A DNA stretch of 64,000 nt, taken from assembly GCA_022410635.1 (NCBI GenBank), contig JAJVDF010000207.1, positions 1,324,803-1,388,802 of the forward strand. Reading direction: 5' to 3'. The translations under genes were made by a program, and so were the position numbers. Under the pieces are notes generated by a model, which ran no database searches, was not told where the DNA came from, and was given only the letters and a program-made list of their open reading frames with translations. The DNA is from Tretioscincus oriximinensis (taxonomy: Eukaryota; Chordata; Lepidosauria; Squamata; Gymnophthalmidae). Positions 11,067 through 22,725 of this stretch are shown one piece after another (within the stretch, counting starts at the first letter, position 1; every line of letters starts with the position of its first letter).

Positions 11067-11689
11067 CAAATCAGATGAAAAATTATGACTATTATACTTC
11101 CCCTGTACCTGAGGGTAAAGATTTTTACCAGGGCATACAAAAGAACAAACCAGGGTACAGTTCCAAATCACGCAAGTACTATAACTTGAAAGCACTTTAT
11201 CACATACTGCAATCATTAAAAAAAATTCATTCATACACAGGATAATAAATATTTGCTTTTTTCAATGGGCAGTTTTACTCTGAACAAGCAAAATATATTC
11301 TTCATTTCCACCGTGACATATCTTAGTTATCTTCTCTTCCAAACTAAAAAGCCAACCACGATGTAGTATTTCGTTGTGGGAAAGGAACTCTTAATAATCT
11401 AGGAAAGCTATGCGGGCAGGGTGAGAAGGCAGAATATTAAACCAGATGAAATTGCAGAAGAAGCATCTCAAAATGATCCATCCTCTGAAATGGTTGATGA
11501 ATAATACTTTCTAATTTAGGGAAGCTGAAAACTAACCACAGAAACACCTTCCAATTTGCAAAGCAAAATGGTTGCAGGTAAATCACATAGGCTAGCAATT
11601 ATTTGAGAGGGGGAAGAACATTTCACAATGTCTTGTGTAACACCAAAACATTCACCCAGGAACAAAACTTTGAGGTCACAATCACACTC
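11067..11689. other. intronic sequence, nothing recognised
   Basis: No element identified. The segments ACAGGATAATAAATATTTGC at about 10827 and 11236 are a short direct repeat flanking the SINE region. Confidence 0.4.
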
Positions 11690-11760
11690 AAGTTTTAATC
11701 CAGTTTCAGACCACCTGCAGGATGGAAGAACATACCATCAGACTAAGCACATGTGCCCCA
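11690..11760 (+). repeat. uncharacterised short repeat (TTTTAATCCAG family)
   Basis: TCACACTCAAGTTTTAATCC followed by AGTTTCAGACCACC recurs with small changes at 43722, 60826 and 61040. It may be one terminus of a DNA transposon. Confidence 0.5.
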
Positions 11761-11939
11761 GGTGCCTCAGGAAGTAAAAGGNTACAGAGAGAGTGGAGAA
11801 ATTACAGTTTATATAAACAAAGAAGTATATACAAGGTATTTAAGTATAATAGTATTTGCCACACAATATGTATAATGTAATATATTGTAATGTAATATAA
11901 TGTAAAAATAAATTAAAAAGAAAATACTCACGCACCCAC
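11761..11939. other. AT-rich low-complexity stretch
   Basis: A TATAATGTAATATATTGTAATGT-like run, then A-rich sequence up to the SINE tail at 11940. Confidence 0.5.
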
Positions 11940-12232
11940 AAAGAAGAAAAAAGAGGAGGAGGAAGAGAAAGAGGAAGATCTGGTTTTATATTCCGACCTT
12001 CTCACTCAAAGCGGCTTACAAGTTTAATTTTCACCCCATGGCTTACATCTATCTTCCCCATTAGAATAGTGATGATACTCATGAATCTACTTGAAATATA
12101 GTTTGTGATTCTATTTTCTTTCAAATTGCAGAGTTGGCTAGAGCTGACACCAATAGAGGGTGCTCATCCCTCTCCAGGGCTTTGAGAACGGATCGCTTGG
12201 TTGAAAGACCGTCTCCTAATGACTGCACCCTT
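11940..12232 (-). repeat. SINE family A, inverted
   Basis: A GAAGAGGA-type tail at 11941-11978 precedes the complement of the body (CTCAAAGCGGCTTACAAG, ATCTATCTTCCCC) and the signature complement CAATAGAGGG. A degenerate head reaches about 12232. Confidence 0.75.
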
Positions 12233-13129
12233 CGTGCCAAGCGAGCAATACAATATTAAAGCACGACACAAAGGGCAGAAGTCTACTAGTCAGACAGATA
12301 TATAATCTGGGGTGATCCAAAATTAATGGAAAATGTAATGCTCCTAGGTAAGTTAAACAGNTTGTCATAATATAAAATATTATGGGAAATCTGCCTGAAG
12401 ATAATAAGGCCAAGATGCAAGAGATAAGAAAAGGAAGGGTCAATACAGGAGCCAGTGATACAAAAGATTAAATCTAATTATCTACTGGGATGACCTTACT
12501 TATAATTAAAAGAGATATGGATGAAACTGATAAAGCAAGTAGGTCTAACATGGATAAGAATGATGGATAAGGACAGAAACTATAAGTTCATTGTACTAGC
12601 AATGGACAAGCCTGAGAAATGTGATATGTAAATCTATGAAAACCAACTATTTTTTTTAAACAAAAGAAACAATAGTAACACAAAACCTTGTACATTTGAA
12701 GATATAGTGAGATTTTTCTTTTCACGAAGGCAATGAAGTATAAAATAGTACCTATCAAAAAAAGGAGGAGAAAGAATAATAACCAGATATTCACAGAGAT
12801 ATTCACAATTCAGTGCTGGGAGTTGTACAAGAATCGTGGACGCTGTGGTGACCTCTACCTAGGGCCAGGTGCACAGCCCACCAGACTGGAGGTGCCACAC
12901 TATACACCTGGGAACCAAGCAGGCACCCACGAGATACTTAGACTCCCAGTACCTTTAGGCCTTTAACAAGGCACCTTTATGCTGTATGAATGGACTTTAT
13001 TTCAGTCCTCACCAGTTGTAGTGATGAGTATAGATTTGTGGNGAGAAACAAAAGATAGACGTTTTAAAAGTTAAACAAGCAAAAAAGTTTATTTTTACAA
13101 CAGAAAAATGTTTGTGAATGGTAAAAGTA
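12233..13129. other. mostly unrecognised sequence, possibly distal LTR-like repeat
   Basis: 12233-12820 shows nothing recognisable. 12820-13129, on the minus strand, has two AATAAA signals and may belong to the LTR-like repeat described at 13680-14064, split by the MITE at 13130. No coding content. Confidence 0.35.
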
Positions 13130-13657
13130 AACTGACCAGATTTTCTGAGACCCAAACCGGGGTAATTAATATTCATGCTAATTTGCATATTCATAAATAT
13201 GCAAATTACCCACCAACACAAATTCCTGTCCGAGAGATCTGTGAAGCATGTGAGAATTTTTTTAAGTGTGTGAGAATTTTTATTTTTTATAGAACAGAGG
13301 GTGCCTTCAGGAGCTGCCCCTGGTTGTCAGAACCCTCTAGTGGTGGTGCAGTGATTTTTGTTAAAATATATATATATATATTGACGTGTGTGAGAATTTT
13401 TTTTTCTACTGAGGGGGGTGGGGAGGGAAGAGGAAGGTGCCTTCAGAAGCAGGCCCCAGATGCCTGAGTTCCCTAGTGGTGGTGCAGTGAATTTTCTTTT
13501 CAAAAAAGAATTTTTAAAAAAAATCCTTTTTCAAAAAAAAAAATTATTATTATTTCCTCAGCAAAACCCAGGGAAATGGCACACACGCACACAGGAGGGC
13601 AGGGTAGACACCCCAAAACCGGGTTCCTCCCCCCAAAAAGGGGTCATCTGGTCACCC
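13130..13657 (+). mobile_element. TA-flanked MITE (GACCAGAT family), copy 2
   Basis: Termini AACTGACCAGAT and (reverse complement) GGGTGACCAGAT, with TA on both sides. It is longer than the other copies because an internal segment (GTGTGAGAATTTTT with a CCTTCAGGAGC block) is partly duplicated. Contains a TATATATATATA run. Confidence 0.75.
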
Positions 13658-13679
13658 TAGTAAAAGGAAATCAGTTAGA

Positions 13680-14064
13680 ATTGAAAACACTATCCAGAGC
13701 AGACACACATATGCTCTGAGGAATTCAAACATTCAACAGTCAAGACTTAAAGCGACAGGCACAACTATCTTAGTTTCAGCCCAGGCCTAGTCTCAGCTAT
13801 GACCCTTCCAGGCTTCCATACACTCTAGCCCCACCCTCAGATGCAGACTAGCAGCAGACCTCCTGTTAACTTGCTTCACAACTTCAAGTTTCCCCAACAG
13901 AAAGGCCTGTAGCCCTGGTCAATCTCCTTTTTATAGTCTGGCCAGTCAGCTACTTGGGGCCCTATTGGCTGGCTCCTCTAGCCTCACCCCCTCCCAACCA
14001 GGGAATGAGGAAGCCACGCCCCTATCCAGGCCTGCTCTTCCCCCCTCCCTCTGGAATAACACAG
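13680..14064 (-). repeat. LTR-like repeat with TATA and CCAAT boxes
   Basis: Read on the minus strand it begins TGTGTTATTCC, has a CCAAT box at 13964-13968 and CTATAAAAAG at 13927-13936, and is GC-richer than its surroundings. Polyadenylation-like AATAAA signals lie further along at 13078-13100 and near 12990, beyond the MITE. This is promoter architecture typical of a long terminal repeat. No internal coding region is present. It could instead be an unrelated GC-rich repeat. Confidence 0.35.
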
Positions 14065-14179
14065 TGAGTATATAAAAAAAAATACAAACCTTAATATATA
14101 GGCAAATGCCACAGACGCTTTACTAGAAAATTAATCCTCATACATGGTAGGATTCAAAGTTTGCTTCACCCATTTCCAC

Positions 14180-14585
14180 GGATAAACTGGAGCATGTTCA
14201 AAAGAGAGATAGAANGATGGCGAGTGGTATGGAAACCATGTCCTTATAAGGAATGGTTAAAGGACCTAAGGATGTTTAGTTTGCAAAAAAGAAGACTGAA
14301 AGGAGATTGATAGCTGTCAACAAATATCTGAAGGGCTGACACAGTGCAGATGGATCACCTCTGTTCTCATTGGCACAAGGAAGGACTAGAAACAATGGGA
14401 AGAAACTGCAAGGAGTAGATTTAGATTAGAAATCAGAAAAAAACTTTCTGATAGTAAGGGTGATAAACCAGTGGAATAGGCTGCCTTCACTGTAAGCCTT
14501 TAAACAGAAGCTGGGTTTAGTGAATCCGGCACTNAGCAGGGCGGTGGACCCTGGAGGTCCCTTCCAACTCTGTGGTTCTATGATA
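14180..14585 (+). mobile_element. CR1 LINE 3' end
   Basis: Contains degenerate ORF2 C-terminal sequence (AATGGTTAAAGGACCTAAGG, then GTGGAATAGGCTGCC) and the classic CR1 3' UTR ending CCCTTCCAACTCTGTGGTTC TATGAT. Frames are broken. A different CR1 subfamily from the TGTTCTTAT-tailed copies. Confidence 0.8.
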
Positions 14586-16207
14586 TTACTTCCTACATGT
14601 TGCTTTTTAGGTTTTATTTTATATTTTATTTTATAATAACGCATACTATTTTGGTCCTGCATTATACACTAAACTATTACACCTCCTTGTTGCTTTTTTT
14701 TAAATGAAACCTGTATTTATTATTAGCATCAAACATTTCCTTGTCAAAAATGTTAAATGGTTTGTTATTATAAATTTTAGAAGCTTTGTTTGTTTGTTGT
14801 TCTACACTGGAATTTATTCTGTATTATATTCCATAATAATTGGAATCTACCATCCACTCACAGAGTAGTACAGATAATGGCAGACTGGCATCCTATACTT
14901 TGCTTAAATACAAAGATGTACAAAGTTTTTACATTGGATATAATTTTGAANAAGGCTCGGTACAGAAATGATCCTTGGCTCCTTTCTCCTGTCCATGTAG
15001 TACTCAGCATTCTGCAATCTTTCTGAAATCAGCCCTCAGTACTGCTAGAATAGAATTATCACCTGCCTCCTAGAAGACCTTCTACAGGAATGAGATTTTA
15101 GGAATCCCAGTGAAAGTTTACATAAAGTTACCAAATCACAAAATTGGAAAGCTGGTTATCAAGAAGTAAGTAAAGGCAGAATGAAACTTTAAAAAGATGC
15201 TGAGGTACACATTTGCAGTTCCCACCAAACATTCCCTCCCAAGCATTCTTAAAATCCAGCCATGATATCAAAATACAACCATGTCCTGCTAAATACTGAT
15301 ATTTGATAATCCTAAATTTACATACCAAGCATCACCTTATAGCAAAAATGAAGCACACCTTTGACAGTCTCATATCTTGGAAAACATATAAAGGCGGTAG
15401 CCATACTTTATTGAATATGACCCAAGTGCTTCTCCCATAGAGAAAGAATCTAGTTTTGTCGGAAGCCCTTTCAGCATTTTAAGCAAAAATGTCATGGCTG
15501 TGTGTCTTCAAAAAATTTTTTTTTCTTAACCAAACTAACAGGTGGAACTTTGCTGAGGTAAGAAGGATATTAACTAATTATCTCTTACACTACATTCTTC
15601 CGGTCTTAATATTCCACCCACAATAGCTTTTCTAATTTTAAAATGATACTCAGTAGAACCCTTGTGGGCTTTCTAATTTCTAGGTGTGGATGGTTTAAGA
15701 TGCCACAGGATAACATCCACACGGAACCGGCCTGTCAAGAACTAGCATTTTATACCCCTGCAGAGAATGCTATAGATGTTATAACTTCAAGGAAAACAAA
15801 ATTGATGACCTTTGTTTTCAGATTCTGAAAAACTTATTTTTCTAAGCAGCACATAATGGTATTAGTGGGAAGAAAATGAATAAAAACTGGCTGTGTTTAT
15901 TTTACTTTCCCGTTTATGTACTAAACACAGCTGAGTTTAGAAAGTACGTAGCCAACACCTGCTCAGATTCAAGTAAATGGAAGAGAGAGTCAAATTGCCA
16001 ACAAAACATTATTTTCACTTAAAAAAGAATAGGTCAAAGGCAATAAACTGTGAATGTTAACTACTGAAAATGGCATTTCCCCCACTTTGAGACAGATTTA
16101 TGAAGCTATATTTATATCCTGGTCTTCACCAAAATGTCCCACCATGGATTACAGTAAGAAAAAATTTATAAAGTATTAAAACGTTAAAAATATAACATTG
16201 TAGTGGA
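14586..16207. other. intronic sequence, nothing recognised
   Basis: About 1.6 kb of AT-rich intron with no repeat or exon I can name. Confidence 0.4.
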
Positions 16208-16480
16208 ATATGCCCGTTGCAAGTGTGAAATGCAATGGGCCGCAAACTGAGTGGTGGCGTGTAGGTTCTCTGCCCAATCAGCGGGGGAATCCAGGGTTTT
16301 GGCAAATCGAGGCTCGGTGGCACAAGGCTTGGTGTTGTTGGCCTGTGGCAGGGAGGCGACCTGGGGTGACGTGGGACTCTTGCGTGGGGCTCTGCAATAA
16401 TGTGCGTGTGAAGTGATGGACAGTGATACTGCTAACTCACCTCGCTTAGGAGGTCTATCGCTGCAACACACTTTAATAAT
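16208..16480. other. isolated CpG-rich segment
   Basis: About a dozen CpGs in 270 bases within AT-rich, CpG-poor intron. Its left edge has a hairpin, GCCCGTTGCA at 16212-16221 against TGCAATGGGC at 16231-16240. It could be a recent insertion or an intronic regulatory segment. Confidence 0.45.
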
Positions 16481-16674
16481 ATAAATGCTCCCTGGTAGGC
16501 TAATACCCAGAGAAAGCAACACACCAAGGTCCTGGATCTGTAGGCAAGATTTAATTAGATGTCAAGCACATGTAGTGAAAGTATCTAGCAAATCTTCAGA
16601 GAGAGACTGTTTCTGGGGGCTAACACAAAAAAGGCCCATTTGCATGTCCCTGTCCTGTCTTTTGTACTTCTGAG

Positions 16675-16955
16675 AGAAAGAACAACAAGGAGAAGAAAAA
16701 GAACTGGGTTTTTATAAGCCACTTATTTCACCCAAAGGGACTAAAAATGGCTTACAAAGTTGTTTTTCACCCGAACACTTCCCCATCAGGCTGTGGTGGT
16801 TCCCATTTATCTAGTTGCAATTTCTTGCAATTCTTGCTTTGGCTAGAGCTACAGGCTAGTAGAAGGTGCTCACTTCGCCCCACACCTAACACAGGGATGC
16901 AGAACCCTATCTCCCATACGAGAGAGCATCTCCTTAACGACTAAGCCATTTGAGC
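16675..16955 (-). repeat. SINE family A, inverted
   Basis: AGAAAGAACAACAAGGAG-type tail, body complement TTTTCACCCG and TTCCCCATCAGGCTGTGG, signature complement GTAGAAGGTGCTC, and a degenerate head with CTCCTTAACGACTAAGCC. Confidence 0.75.
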
Positions 16956-17425
16956 ATATCGTACAAAAAGATATATCTTCTATATAAAAGCTTCTACATA
17001 AAGCAACACTGTTTTAATGTCACTAACTAATCTCGATTATATATCTAGACTTTAAGTAGGAAACAGAAGTCTAAAGAATCATAATCATATCTTTAGGGCA
17101 TGATTAAATCAAGTGTGAATATAGCTACTTGCATAGACAAAGAACAAAATGCAATAAAAGTTTGGCCTGGTATAAAAGCAAGGTTCCTGTCCACCCAATT
17201 TTTTACATTTAGATACTTAACTTCAGTTCTCCTGATGTACTCAAATCTTTATCACTCCAAACCAGCCCCAGTTAATGAAACAACAACAAGAAATGATGGG
17301 AGATAACTAGTCCAGGAAAAAAACTGGTGATTACAGTTGAGCAAACCATCCAAGGCACCCAGAATTATGGATGCAGAGATGTTCTGGAAGACGAGAAAAT
17401 ATGAATTATCTGCAACATATGATAA
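16956..17425. other. intronic sequence, nothing recognised
   Basis: No element identified. Confidence 0.4.
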
Positions 17426-17503
17426 ATTATATTGCCAAAAGTATTCACTCACCAATCCACACAACTGAATGCAGTTATGAGCGAATATTTTTGGCAATAT
17501 AGT
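17426..17503. mobile_element. very short Tc1/mariner-type MITE
   Basis: Terminal inverted repeats TATATTGCCAAAAGTATTC (left, 17428 on) and, reverse-complemented, TATATTGCCAAAAATATTCG (right, ending 17501) enclose only about 30 bases. Elements with this TATATTGCCAAAAGTATTC terminus are known from memory as Tc1-like in fish and some tetrapods. Confidence 0.7.
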
Positions 17504-17882
17504 GTATCAATGTACTTCCTATTTTTCTTCTTGCTTGTTGATTTCACAATGCAACCTTGGAATTCCGAAGTTATTTATTAATATATATTCCCACAAGGGC
17601 ACTACAAGGACACCCACAAAGCAGTTTGTATTATAAATTGCCATTACATTGAAAGAAACGTGTCAATGAAAAACAGCCAAATATAACAATGTAAAATAAT
17701 AAATAGATATTTTCAAACACAATAAAATTTTAGCAAAGAACCAGTGTCAGTAGAGTTGCCATAAAAGATTGAAAACCTGGGCATAATTTACAGTCCATAC
17801 CCAACTCCAGACATCAGCATAAAATTATGGATTGTCAATGAAAGCCAAGCCATAGGGCAATCTTACAAGCCAGGCATCTACC
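17504..17882. other. intronic sequence, nothing recognised
   Basis: AT-rich; no element identified. Confidence 0.4.
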
Positions 17883-18360
17883 ATGTTTTCCCCAAAATAA
17901 GACAGGATCCAATTTTAATTTTTGCTCCTAAAGATGCATTAAAGCTTATTTTTAGGGGATGTCTTATTTTTCCATGAACAACAATTTACATTTATTCTTG
18001 AACAAAACAAAAAACAAAATCTTTATTATTTTTCCCTTTCTTTTTTCTTTTCTGCATTTCTCTCTTCTCCTGCCTCCCCCTGCCTCCCCCTACTCAGTGC
18101 TTCTCCCCTTTTGCCTCTCTCCCCCTCCCTGTAAAACTCTCCCTTCCTGCCTCTCTTCCCCTCCCTCTCCCCTTCTACTCTTTTACTCTCATCCCTCTCT
18201 TTTTGTTTTGTTTTGTAAAGCTTCCTGAACACTATTTAAATTGACTTTTTATGACCTGTATCTAGGGCTTATTTTTTGAGTATAGCTTATATTTTGAGCA
18301 TTCTGAAAAATCATGCTAGGTCTTATTTTCAGGATAGGTCTTATTCTGGGAAAACAGGGT
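17883..18360. mobile_element. non-autonomous DNA transposon with AAAATAAGAC termini
   Basis: The left end CATGTTTTCCCCAAAATAAG and the reverse complement of the right end CCTGTTTTCCCAGAATAAG are inverted repeats. The interior has a C/T-rich block (18040-18200). The open frame 17959-18228 is low-complexity and non-genic. A partial relative lies at 35368-35470. Confidence 0.7.
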
Positions 18361-19110
18361 ACATAAGAACATAAGAAGAGCTTTGCTGAACGGTGCCGGA
18401 GCTCATCTGGTCCAGCATTCTGTCTCAAACAGAGGCCCACCAATTGCACCTGGGCAGTCCGGAAAAGAAGAAGGCAAAATCTTTAACTGTTTTTGACCCC
18501 TTGCAAATAGTAGTAGGATGGATGATCAGATGCTGCCTCCAGGATGGAGCAACAGGCAGGACTTCTGAAATACCATTTGCAGGGAGACATGAACAGGTGC
18601 ATATTTTGCTTTCCTCTGTTCAGGCTGCCCAGGCGCATCTGGTGGGCCTCTGTGTGTGAGACAGAATGCTGGACTAGATGGGCTGTGGCCCGACCCAGTA
18701 TGGGTCTTATNTATTTCAGGAATACTGCTTGTTGCTTCATCTCAGAGGCAGTACCAAGACAACCATCCTAGTAGCTATTTATATCCTTGACTTCCATAAA
18801 TTTGCCTAATCCTATCTTAAAGCTATGGAGACTCCTAGCTACCACCACTTTTTCTAGAAATAAATTCCATAGATCAACAACTCTCTGGNTGAAAAAATAC
18901 TTTCCTCTGTCTGTCCTAACTCTCCTGTCCATCAACTTCAAGAAATGGTTCTAGTGTCGTGTGCAATGAAAATATTTTTCTCTATTCACCTTGTCCATCC
19001 CATGAATGATCTTACACACTTCAATCCAATCACCACTTGAACATGATCTTCCTTGGCTAAAGAAGTCTAGACGTTGCAATCTGATTTCATAAAGGAGGTG
19101 TTCCAGCCTA
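18361..19110 (-). mobile_element. CR1 LINE 3' part, inverted
   Basis: Begins with the complement of the TATGTTCTTATGT tail. It contains two partial copies of the distal 3' UTR (18390-18560 and 18590-18780, opposite senses locally), then ORF2 C-terminal sequence to about 19110 with broken frames. The doubled 3' UTR indicates an inverted or nested CR1 insertion. Confidence 0.75.
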
Positions 19111-19284
19111 TTTTTCTCTGCAGATTAAGGAGACTGGCACAGAAACACCTTTGCTGAGGAAACAACTCATTCTATTATGGCATTGTTAGTGTTTTTAGTG
19201 AGCTTATTTTTATTCGTTTTTACTGTTGTAATACATTCTGAAACCTCCAGGCTTTGATAAGAATAAAAATACAAACAAATAAAT

Positions 19285-19555
19285 AAATGAAGAAGCGGAA
19301 GAGGAGTTTTTATATGGCACTTTTCTCACCCAAAGGACTCAAAAGTGGCTTAAAGCTGGGGGGGGAGGGGTTCATGAAGGCTTACATTCTATCTTCCCCA
19401 CTACACTGTGATGGCTCCCATTTATCTAACTGCAATCTCTTGCTTTTGAATAGCTGGATTGGCTAGAGCTGAAGCCAACAGAGGGCACTTACCTCTCTCC
19501 ACGGCCAACACAGGGCATTGGGAATGGGTCTCTTGAACGAATTACCATTTCTTAT
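19285..19555 (-). repeat. SINE family A, inverted
   Basis: The AATGAAGAAGCGGAAGAGG tail precedes body complement (CTCACCCAAAGGACTC, ATCTATCTTCCCCACTAC) and the signature complement CAACAGAGGGC. Head up to about 19555. Confidence 0.75.
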
Positions 19556-20430
19556 ACAGGAGCTATTAACATAGAGTTCCCATAATGAAAACGGGAGAGA
19601 AATGAAACTTTAATGACTATGTAAAAGGAGAAGTTTTCACAGATAAAGCTTAGAATGCCTGCAACACCTGAAATTTCCTCTTTGTCCACACACCCGCTGA
19701 AGTTGCAGTTCTCTGTTCCTATGATAAGCAACTCTATCTTAATAACTATCATCAGGCACTCACATTTTAAGCCACAATGCTCTAGAAAGTGTAGCAATTC
19801 AACTGAAGTCACACTTGNAGGAAGCAGATTACCTAAACTCTTTCAATCTGGCTTCAGGCTGGGGTTAATACTTAGTNAGTACTTTGATCTAACACATTGC
19901 AGGTGAGTGCAGGCCATGCGTTTCCACCCACGCTGGATGCTATCAGCATTTAGTCAATGACATCTCAAAGGCCAAAATTCCAAGATTGCATTAAATCAGA
20001 GAAATCGTATTTTATGAACTGTTGCAAGAGCGAACTTGCAATGTCCAAAACAACATTGGAACTCTTACAATAATTCAATTACACATTCCAGGGCAGAACG
20101 TCTGCACATTTCCTTGTTTACAATTTTTGCGCATTATTTCTTTGCTTACAAAGGCTCAAGCTCAGCAAGAGCCTGTACAAGATTTTTTTCTTGCCTCCCA
20201 CCACAAAAAATCAAGTATTTTTATTCCCAAATTCTCCACAAGCCAGAATCAAAATATCTCCATGATGGCGAAAAGCATCAATGTCACAACTGCAAGTGAC
20301 ACAGCGGCCACCCCCTCCCAAACGCCTGCGTTTTTGTGGATCAATCGCTAACTGCTCTGATGACACCAAAATGCTTTCAGGGATCAACCTCCCACAAAGT
20401 TGATTGCGATAACTGATTACAGCTGACTAT
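19556..20430. other. intronic sequence, nothing recognised
   Basis: No exon seen. A small palindrome AAACGCCTGCGTTT lies near 20321. Confidence 0.4.
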
Positions 20431-20439
20431 TACCATACC

Positions 20440-20993
20440 TACATTCATTTTTGGAGCAGGAACAACCTGACCACACTACTCCATGCTCTGGTTACTTCCA
20501 GGCTGGACTGCTATAATGCATTCTATGTGGGGCTGCCCTTGAAGACGGTTCAGAAGCTACTGCAGCAGCAAGGCTACCGACTGGTAGGGAAGCCACACAT
20601 TACATTGCTCCTGAAAGAACTGCATTGGTTGCCCATTCGCTACCAAGCCAAATTCAAGGCAATTACACTGACTTGCAAGGCCCTAAATAGTTTGAGCCAC
20701 AAATATTTGAAGGAACATGTCTTCCCACACGTATCTGTCTGCACCTTAAGATCTTCTGATGAGGCTCTCCTGATGGTCCCACCTCCTTCACTCATCAAAG
20801 TGGTGGGGACACAAGGGAGGGCCTTCTCTNTGAGAGCCCCCAAGTTGTGGAATTCTCTCATTCTGACATACCTGTTCACCTTTGACCACAGCAGGGCCAA
20901 AAATTCCCTTCTCTTTGAAGGCACTGTTCTATTTTAATCTGTTTAATGGTTTTTTATTGTGATCGGCCCTGAGACCTTCAGGTCTAGGGCAGA

Positions 20994-21000
<7 letters not shown>
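20440..21000 (+). mobile_element. L2-like LINE, ORF2 C-terminus and 3' UTR
   Basis: The frame 20527-20937 includes LLKELHWLPIRYQAKFKAI and a LRSSDEALLMVPP stretch followed by a RAFS-RAPKLWNSL motif. This is the conserved C-terminal region of L2-clade (or closely related) non-LTR retrotransposons. The frame is open apart from one N, and 5' sequence is missing or frameshifted. The 3' UTR ends GAGACCTTCAGGTCTAGGG and runs into a TATG microsatellite. Clade assignment is by memory. Confidence 0.7.
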
Positions 21001-21024
<24 letters not shown>

Positions 21025-21088
21025 TGTATGTATGTATGTATGTATGAATAAATGTATGAATGAAGGAAGGAAGGAAGGAAAGAAGGAA
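20996..21088. repeat. (TATG)n then (GAAG)n microsatellite
   Basis: About 12 tandem GTAT units, an AATAAATGTATGAATGAAG junction, then GGAA/GAAG units. This is the 3' tail of the L2-like insertion. Confidence 0.9.
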
Positions 21089-22013
21089 TGCGATCACAAA
21101 GCATTTTATGCTAAATGAAACCATTTAGTCCAACACACACAACCTAGTGAATTTCCTGTCATCAACTCAAAATTCCATCAATGGGACAGGAGCAAAGACA
21201 TTCTACCATCTACACTACCAATTATGCATTTTGTTGGGTAGCAACTTACAAGCAGTTTTTTTCTCATTTACTTGCCAGTTTTTCCTTTCATTGCAGAAGG
21301 TACCAGAGGTGGAACCTTGAATCACCTGCACGCAGGTCGTATAATATGCCAGTGTTTGGCTGTCTAAATTTCCAATATACTGGAAGATTTTCCAAGCCAT
21401 TTCCCCAACAGGAGCAACAGGGGAAGGGGAATTAACTTCTTCACCTCAGTGTCCTTCCAACACAAGCTACTTAACACACTCTAGGCCAAGAAAGCTAAGA
21501 ATATTTCCCTGCCACGTTGCCCCTCCTTTCTTCATTAAGACTCCCAAGTAGCCTTGAAACTAATGAGACTGGATAAAATAGCCTGTTTAATATACTGCTC
21601 AACTCCCACATGCTGTCACAGGAAGACCAACTCAAAATTAACAAGGTCAGGTTTTTGCCCAAGAGATGCCTTGGAAAACTAATGAGTGTACGTGAAATAG
21701 GCTCTTTATGTTATATTCCTTTACACCCACACATGGTTGCAGAAGGAAACCAATTTAGTATTAAAATAAGGGCAGTTTTGCCAACAGGGGAGTATACTTT
21801 TGAACGCAAAGTTAAGTACCTCTCTGATCTGTTCAGCCCCTTCAGAGCTAAATAAACTTGCATGGAACCCAATGGCATTTCTAAAGTCTTCACTGTTCTA
21901 TCAAGATTTGATGGCACCAAACAATTTTGAAGTCAAGCATGCCATGGAAACAGCTATGACCTCTTCCACTTTTCAAGATTGCACTAGACAGATTCCAAAG
22001 AAATAGCTGTGAT
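21089..22013. other. intronic sequence, nothing recognised
   Basis: No exon or identified repeat. Confidence 0.4.
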
Positions 22014-22182
22014 AACAAGGGGGTCTTTTAGCACTTCAGAGACTAACAGGAAAAGGGCCATCAGCATGAACTTTTATAAATAACTCTACTTATAGCACTT
22101 AAAGAAGTAGACTTGTCCAGGAAAGTTGCTGCTGCCTGCCTTTTCCTGTTAGTTTCTGAAGTGCTGTGAGCCCCCCTTGTTA
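22014..22182. mobile_element. fold-back element, Penelope-like derivative
   Basis: Arms 22014-22058 and 22137-22182 are inverted repeats of about 45 bases sharing AGCACTTCAGAGACTAACAG (one mismatch in the other arm) and a G-rich end. The centre has TAAAGAAGTAGACTTGTCC, like the centre of the Penelope-like element at 50.7 kb. No frame. Confidence 0.65.
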
Positions 22183-22433
22183 GATTTACTTGACTAGACA
22201 ACTGATCAGCAGTTTTCAGAGTGCCTTGCTGTGCGGCCAGAGCATCTTCTGCAATCATACTTGTGCAATGTGATTTGCAATATTCTGGTGAAATAAACCC
22301 TTTCCATAAGTCCTGGATATGTGCACAAGGGTAGTAGCAGAGAGGAGGACGCTCTGTTCTTGTGATAATGGCACTTGCTTACATGTGAGGAACAGCAGGG
22401 AGAAAAAAAATAGGCATCACAACTAGTTGGCAT

Positions 22434-22725
22434 AAAGGAGGAGGAGGAGGAGGAGGAGGAGGAAGAAAGAAGAGAATTGTGTTTGTATAACCCGCTTTTC
22501 TCACCCAAAGTGACACAAAGTGGGATACAAGCTATTTTTCCCCAAAGGCTTTCATTCTATCTTCCCATCATATTGTGATAGTACCTATTCATCTACTTAT
22601 AATTGCTTACTTTCGAACAGTTCGTTTGGCTGAAACTAAAGCCAGTAGAGGGCGCTCAGTCCTCTTCACAGCAGGCACATGGGACTCAAACATTGTTCTT
22701 AAGCTCTGCGCCACTCTCCCTCTGC
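22434..22725 (-). repeat. SINE family A, inverted
   Basis: A (GGA)n tail at 22437-22462 precedes body complement (CTCACCCAAAGTGAC, TTCTATCTTCCCATCA) and signature complement CAGTAGAGGGCGCTC. Confidence 0.8.

Noticed and set aside
17959..18232. Pro/Leu/Ser-rich frame and its Glu/Lys/Arg-rich antisense frame
   Set aside because: Low-complexity C/T-rich interior of a non-autonomous DNA transposon.
20996..21088. CRISPR-like array
   Set aside because: It is a TATG/GAAG microsatellite at a LINE tail; there are no spacers, and the genome is a vertebrate's.
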